From positions 23,720,067 to 23,784,066 of the forward strand of contig JARWKL010000010.1 in the NCBI GenBank assembly GCA_029961685.1: DNA of 64,000 nt, given 5' to 3'. Below, in pieces: positions 59,972 to 64,000 of this stretch. This stretch comes from Aristolochia californica (taxonomy: Eukaryota > Streptophyta > Magnoliopsida > Piperales > Aristolochiaceae). The position numbers and the translations under genes were made by a program. How positions within the stretch are numbered: position 1 is the first letter of the stretch; every line of letters begins with the position of its first letter. Under the pieces are notes generated by a model. That model worked only from the letters and a program-made list of their open reading frames with translations. It was not told the DNA's origin and searched no databases.

Positions 59972-60481
59972 TCATACTAGAAGACCCACTGAAGCTGCGC
60001 ACAACTTCATTTTCTCAAGAATAACACCCTTTGTCAACATATTAATAGGGTTCTTCCCTTGTGGAAGTTTTGTCAACTCCCATGTCTGATTCCCTAATAG
60101 GGTATCCATCTCATCCTTCATGGCTAGCTCCCACTTGCTAGAATAGTCATCTTGAGAGGTTTCTTCATAACTTTGCGTTTCTCTACCATCTGTCAACAAA
60201 ATATAAATCAAAGTACGTGAGAAACGTTGTGGAGGATGAATAGTCCTTACTGACATGCGAACTGCTGTTGTAGGAGTGGATGTCTCTAGATCTGACTGTG
60301 GAATAATAGGAGGTGGTGCACTGGACCCACTTTCCTTGTCACTTGTATCTCTGCACTGTACTGTGGCCTTTGGTAGGTCATCCAGTCTAATAAAGTCGCA
60401 CTCCATAGGAGCTGCTTCAGCAACTATACTAGACTTGTCCTTGTACACAATCTTCTTATAATATTTCGGCTCTGATACCAA
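59972..60481 (-). pseudogene. Copia polyprotein remnant: integrase tail/RT start fused to RNase H end
   Basis: One open frame of 169 codons runs from the PBS to near the PPT without an ATG at its beginning. It contains KDKSSIVAEAAP, VQCRDTSDKESGSSAPPP, RPPQRFS-like text, SSKWELAMKDEMDTLLGNQ and TWELTKLP (the segment before the RT palm in Ty1/copia polyproteins), followed at once by KNPINMLTKGV and LKLCAASVGL-like text (the end of copia RNase H). All of the RT palm, including the YVDD motif, and most of RNase H are gone. Copies 2 and 3 share the same fusion point, so the deletion predates tandem duplication of the unit. No enzymatic function is expected. Confidence 0.8.
60468..60480 (-). other. 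Primer-binding site of copia derivative copy 3
   Basis: TGGTATCAGAGCC on the minus strand, two bases after the 5' LTR end, complementary to initiator tRNA-Met. Confidence 0.8.
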
Positions 60482-60482
60482 T

Positions 60483-61471
60483 TGTTAAGGAAAAATCGTC
60501 GATGACAACAAGACAAGCAACAAGTAATCATGCATGATACAATATTTTACGTGGTTTGGCAAATTGCCTACGTCCACGAGAGCTATAGAGAATTTTATTG
60601 ATCAGTTGAACAATCGCAATACAGTCTGTTTCTCACATCAGAAATACAACCCAAGAGAGTCTTCTCTCTATTTCGTCTCAACGAGTTTCGACGAGACCGA
60701 AACTTCTCCATGCTTCATCTTGCTGGTGGACACATAGGTACCGATATGAAATCTTGAGGGAGCGCCGTAAACCTCTCTGTTTCGGAAAGTCCCAGACTCT
60801 GTTCTTCCCACAAAGTGTCCAATAGTAGCTCGGGTAACGACGACGGCAATGGCAACGAACAGTAACTCCGGCAACGGCGACGACAACATCGCCGTTCTTC
60901 TCGAGTCTCTCTTTCTGCCGAGAGACTCTATTTTTCACTCTGTTTCTGTTTCAGAAACATAGTTGAAGTCCCACCCTACAGCACCAGCAACGGCGACGGC
61001 AGTGGCATCATACAACAGCTCTGACTGTGACGATGGCAACGTTGTCGATCCAACAGAGTGCCAGTCAAATCTTTTTTGCCATTTTTCGGCTTCCACCCCC
61101 ACTCGCAAGTTGCCACGCAATTCAAGAAAGAGTACACGCGGTTTGCCAACAATGAGGTGACATGCCATTCCCGGTCGACCGCCCAAAGTGCGTAATAGAC
61201 CTACCTTTTTCCTGCCAAAAATCTTTTCAAAATGTATTCTATGTGCCCTCGCCTCCTCTTTGTCTAAGCAAACGAGAGATCACAAAAAAATGCAATAAAT
61301 TATGATTATTCTCAATAGTGAACAAACAATGAAATGCAAGACTCTCTACACGCAATGTCCCTGTTTTGGCAATAGAGACAAAGTCTTCCTAACGAGGGAC
61401 TCTATTTGCAAACCATCTCTATTTCGGCAACAAAGTCGTGTGCAGAGGACCAGGCTCCACAGTCCACAACA
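60483..61471 (-). repeat. 5' LTR of copia derivative, copy 3 (989 bp)
   Basis: Matches the LTRs at 33957-34960 and 47230-48224 over its whole length. It differs from its own 3' LTR partner in the centre (about 61050-61330). Confidence 0.8.
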
Positions 61472-61904
61472 AAGACATCTCACTTGAAATTCTTTCACGT
61501 CGGCCCAAGAAATGACAACTCAAGTTTGAGGCTATTTTAAAGAAACGACAAAATATGATCAAGAAAGTTAGTTTCTTTCACTGCCAAATCAATTGACTTC
61601 GGTTTTGTCTATCTCAAATACAACGACTATGGCTTCATACGTGAGTGTATGTTTTGTCGCTTTGACGACAAAGGGGCACTCACGCTCCATGAGTCCCTCG
61701 TCTTCCCTTAACATTACAACATCAAGAATATGGGTTCATGCAATGGGGTCATCTTCTAGTGCAAGAAAATCCATACTAATCTCAAACTCAGTTACTATCT
61801 CTATAATCCCATTACCAAGCATCTCATGACTCTTCCTCCACCCCCTCCTTTCAGAATGGCCCATGACCCCTTTGATAGTTGTTTCCCTTTTTTAGGTTTA
61901 ACCC

Positions 61905-62301
61905 TGTAAAATTTAGGATATCATGAACGGAACTTTAAATCAACAAGAAAGAAGAAGAAGAAGAAGAAGAAGAGAGAAGGAGAAGAGAAGAAGAAGAACG
62001 AGGAAGGAGAGAGTTTGGATTAAGGGAGAAGAGGGTTGTGTCAAAAAGAAAAAAGAGGGTTGGACAAATTTGTGGAAAGAGAGGAGAGTGCTTCAATGCC
62101 CTACCTCGTAACCAATGCCTTTATTTATAGTTTTACAATGCCCTTAGGGCTACAACTTGATAAAACAAAAGACATAAAAGGAACACATATTTACACTTCT
62201 ATGCCATCTTTATGGAAAGTACCATATTTTACACATATTCCACTCCTTTGACGTGTGGGCTTCTTGTCTTGAGCTCGTGGGCTTGAGCCCATCTTCCAAC
62301 A
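61905..62301 (-). mobile_element. 3' LTR of an inserted Ty1/copia element (397 bp)
   Basis: On the minus strand it begins TGTTGGAAGATGGGCTC and ends AATTTTACA, with TG..CA ends. It contains a TATA box (TATAAATA, complement of 62122-62130) and an (AAG)n/(CTT)n stretch at 61945-62000. A purine-rich tract (GCTTGAGGAAGAG, complement of 62302-62314) adjoins it on the internal side. It interrupts unit 3 after 'ggtttaaccc'; the expected target duplication AACCC would be at 61900-61904. Confidence 0.85.
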
Positions 62302-64000
62302 CTCTTCCTCAAGCTGGAGGAGAAAAGACATCATAAATACCCAGCTTGCCACATATAAATGATAGGATTTTAGATGTAATGGGTTTAGTGAGAATATTAG
62401 CTACTTTCTCTTGAGATGACACATGTTTGAGAGAAATTATTCCTGCTTGAAACTTCTCCCATATAAAATGACAATCCACCTCAATATGTTTAGTTATTTC
62501 ATGAAAAACTGGATTTGAGGTGATATGAATAGCTACTTGATTATCAAAATGCAGATTCAAGGACCCCTTTTTATAAAAATGTAGTTCGGTAAAAAGAATC
62601 CTGACCCATAAAAGTTCACTAACGGTATGGGCCATAGCTTTGTATTCTACTTCGGCGCTAGATCTTGCAACCACATTTTGCTTCTTACTTTTCCATGTAA
62701 CCAAGTTTCCCCCAACCAGAGTACAATATCCTAATGTTGATTTTCTATCATCAGGAGATCCAACCCAATCTACATCTGAGAAGCCTTCTATGTTGAAGTG
62801 CCCATGTTTTTTATACAGCAATCCTCTTCCTGGAGCTCCTTTTAGATAACGTAATATTCTCTCTAAAGCCTGCCAATGGGTAATTTGTGGTTTGTGCATG
62901 AATTGACTCACCACACTAACATCATATGATATGTCTAGCCTAGTTACCGTGAGATAAATCAGTTTTCCCTTGAGTCTTTGATATTTGCCAATATCAATAT
63001 CTTCTTCATTTGTGGCACATAATTTTACATTTGTATCCATAGGTGTGTCAACTGGTCTACAACCCTTCATTCTTGTTTCTTCAAGGAGATCCAAGACATA
63101 TTTCCTTTGAGACAATATTATCCCATGTTTGGATTGAAGAACTTCTATACCCAAAAAATATTTAAGCTTACCAAGGTCTTTAGTCTTGAATTCCTGACAT
63201 ATCATCTGCTTCACCTCTCATATGCTCAAAGCATCGTCATCGGTTAAGATAATATCATCCACGTATACGGCCAATAATATTTTTCCTTTGACCGTATTTT
63301 TATAATATACAGAATGATCAACTGAGCACCGATGAAAACCAAACCGAAGGAGTGTTTGACTAAATTTATCAAACCAAGCCTGAGGGGCCTACTTAAGCCC
63401 ATATAAAGACTTTTTTAACTAGTATACTAACTCTCCCTCAACCACATAACCAGGTGGTTGAACCATATAAATTTCCTCACTGAAATCACCATTTAAAAAA
63501 GTATTTTAACATCCAACTGATAGGCAGGCCATGATGAGTTAGCAGCAATAGATAAGATGATGCGTACCGAATTCAATTTTGAAACATTAGAGAAGGTCTT
63601 CTCATAATCTATCCCATAGTACTGCATATAGCCCTTAGCCACCAGTCGATCTTTAAGACAAGCAACCGATTCATCCGGATTATGTTTCACCAAAAAACCC
63701 CATCAACAACCAACTTGTCTTTTATCTTTCGGGAGTGATGTTAAGTACCAGGTTTGGTTTTCGTATAAGGCGTGTATTTCTTCATCCATAACCGCCTTTC
63801 ATCCTGGATGTCTCAGGGCCTCCTGATACGACTGCTGAACAGAAGTAGAAGAAAGGGACGCAAGAAGCTGAAAACACTCAGAAGACAAGAGATGGTGGGA
63901 CATAAAATTTGAGATAGGATGCGAAGTAGTAGAGGAGCGATGTTTTTTTCTTAAAGCAATAGGCCGAGTATCAAATTCAGGCCCATACATAGGAGGAGAA
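62302..64000 (-). pseudogene. Ty1/copia pol: RT and RNase H, inactivated, runs off the window
   Basis: The longest open part (62309-63214, 301 codons) covers the RT thumb and connection (KDLGKLKYFLGIEVLQS, VDTPMD, PDISYDVSVVSQF-like) and RNase H (SRSSAEVEYKAMA, LHFDNQVAIHI, ANILTKPI). Upstream on the minus strand are YVDDIIL at 63245-63265 (RT active site), LKKSLYGLK and QAWFDKF, and at 63493-63990 the RT start ([23 protein letters not shown]). The frame is broken by TGA at 63218-63220, TAG at 63389-63391 (Gln in LKQAP), TAG at 63419-63421, a frameshift near 63490, TGA at 63703-63705 and TGA at 63799-63801 (Trp in GWK). It belongs to the same class as the small derivative but is a different family. 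Gag, protease, integrase and the other LTR must lie to the right of the window. Confidence 0.88.

Larger units (their letters stand above)
47230..60482. repeat. Macro-tandem unit 2 (13,253 bp)
   Basis: Same gene and repeat order as unit 1. It lacks the 1.4-kb insertion in the 5S spacer and the 38470-38935 segment. It has an extra 0.44 kb at about 55285-55715 and a scrambled 1.7 kb at 56255-57960. Confidence 0.85.
59029..61471 (-). mobile_element. Copia-derived non-autonomous LTR element, copy 3 (2.44 kb)
   Basis: Best-preserved copy. Minus-strand order: 5' LTR 60483-61471 (989 bp), PBS 60468-60480 (TGGTATCAGAGCC), internal part 59882-60482, purine-rich tract 59882-59895, 3' LTR 59029-59881 (853 bp). 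A perfect 5-bp target duplication AAGAC flanks it (59024-59028 and 61472-61476). Both LTRs have TG..CA ends on the + strand (tgtta/ccaaca). The internal 601 bp are far shorter than the 4 kb or more of a complete copia element, so it depends on helper proteins. Confidence 0.88.
60483..64000. repeat. Macro-tandem unit 3 (start only)
   Basis: The first 1422 bases match units 1 and 2. Then a Ty1/copia element intervenes and runs to the window end. The rest of the unit should lie beyond it. Confidence 0.75.

Noticed and set aside
61923..62111. Frame rich in Arg, Glu and Lys
   Set aside because: It is a translation of the (AAG)n stretch inside the copia LTR.

Overview
The window looks like nuclear DNA of a flowering plant, probably a eudicot. 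It is AT-rich, full of LTR retrotransposon debris, and carries F-box/LRR genes, a pentatricopeptide-repeat (PPR) fragment, degenerate TTTAGGG repeats, 5S rDNA relics and a caulimovirid-like endogenous viral element. The species cannot be named from the sequence. Gene density is very low. Only one plausibly intact protein gene is seen (F-box/LRR, 5093-6091, + strand). Nearly everything else is repeated or decayed.

Left half (1-33.1 kb): a scrambled set of segmental duplications. Block X (1-2035) recurs at 22497-24953, where a solo LTR has since inserted. Block Y (10250-10970) recurs at 24954-25674 and 31755-32473. Block Z (11207-13858) recurs at 13859-17350 and 25675-30190. The F-box gene has four broken relatives (9399-9710, 9784-10110, 30200-30830, 30890-31600), two of them followed by the same 122-bp foldback sequence. 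Between Z-B and X2 lies a minus-strand relic of a plant pararetrovirus (about 18.2-20.8 kb): RNase H, then a TAV/viroplasmin-like second reading frame, ending at a (GA)n/G34 tract.

Right half (33.76-64 kb): a macro-tandem array with a unit of about 13.26 kb. The same LTR start falls at 33957, 47230 and 60483. Each unit contains a GC-rich island of unknown nature, a long AT-rich tract, a small array of degenerate 5S rRNA genes (about 500-bp spacing), a pyrimidine-rich leader with a telomere-like intron, and a copia-derived non-autonomous LTR element. That element keeps its PBS, PPT and 'aagac' target-site duplication, but its coding part is reduced to an integrase-tail/RT-start fused directly to the RNase H end. 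The array's left edge cuts a PPR gene fragment. Units differ by later events: a 1.4-kb solo-LTR-like insertion in the 5S relic of unit 1, a scrambled 1.7-kb stretch in unit 2, and a Ty1/copia element inserted in unit 3 that runs off the window end.

The genes do not form a pathway. The window is best read as a record of duplication, transposition and decay around 5S rDNA relics.
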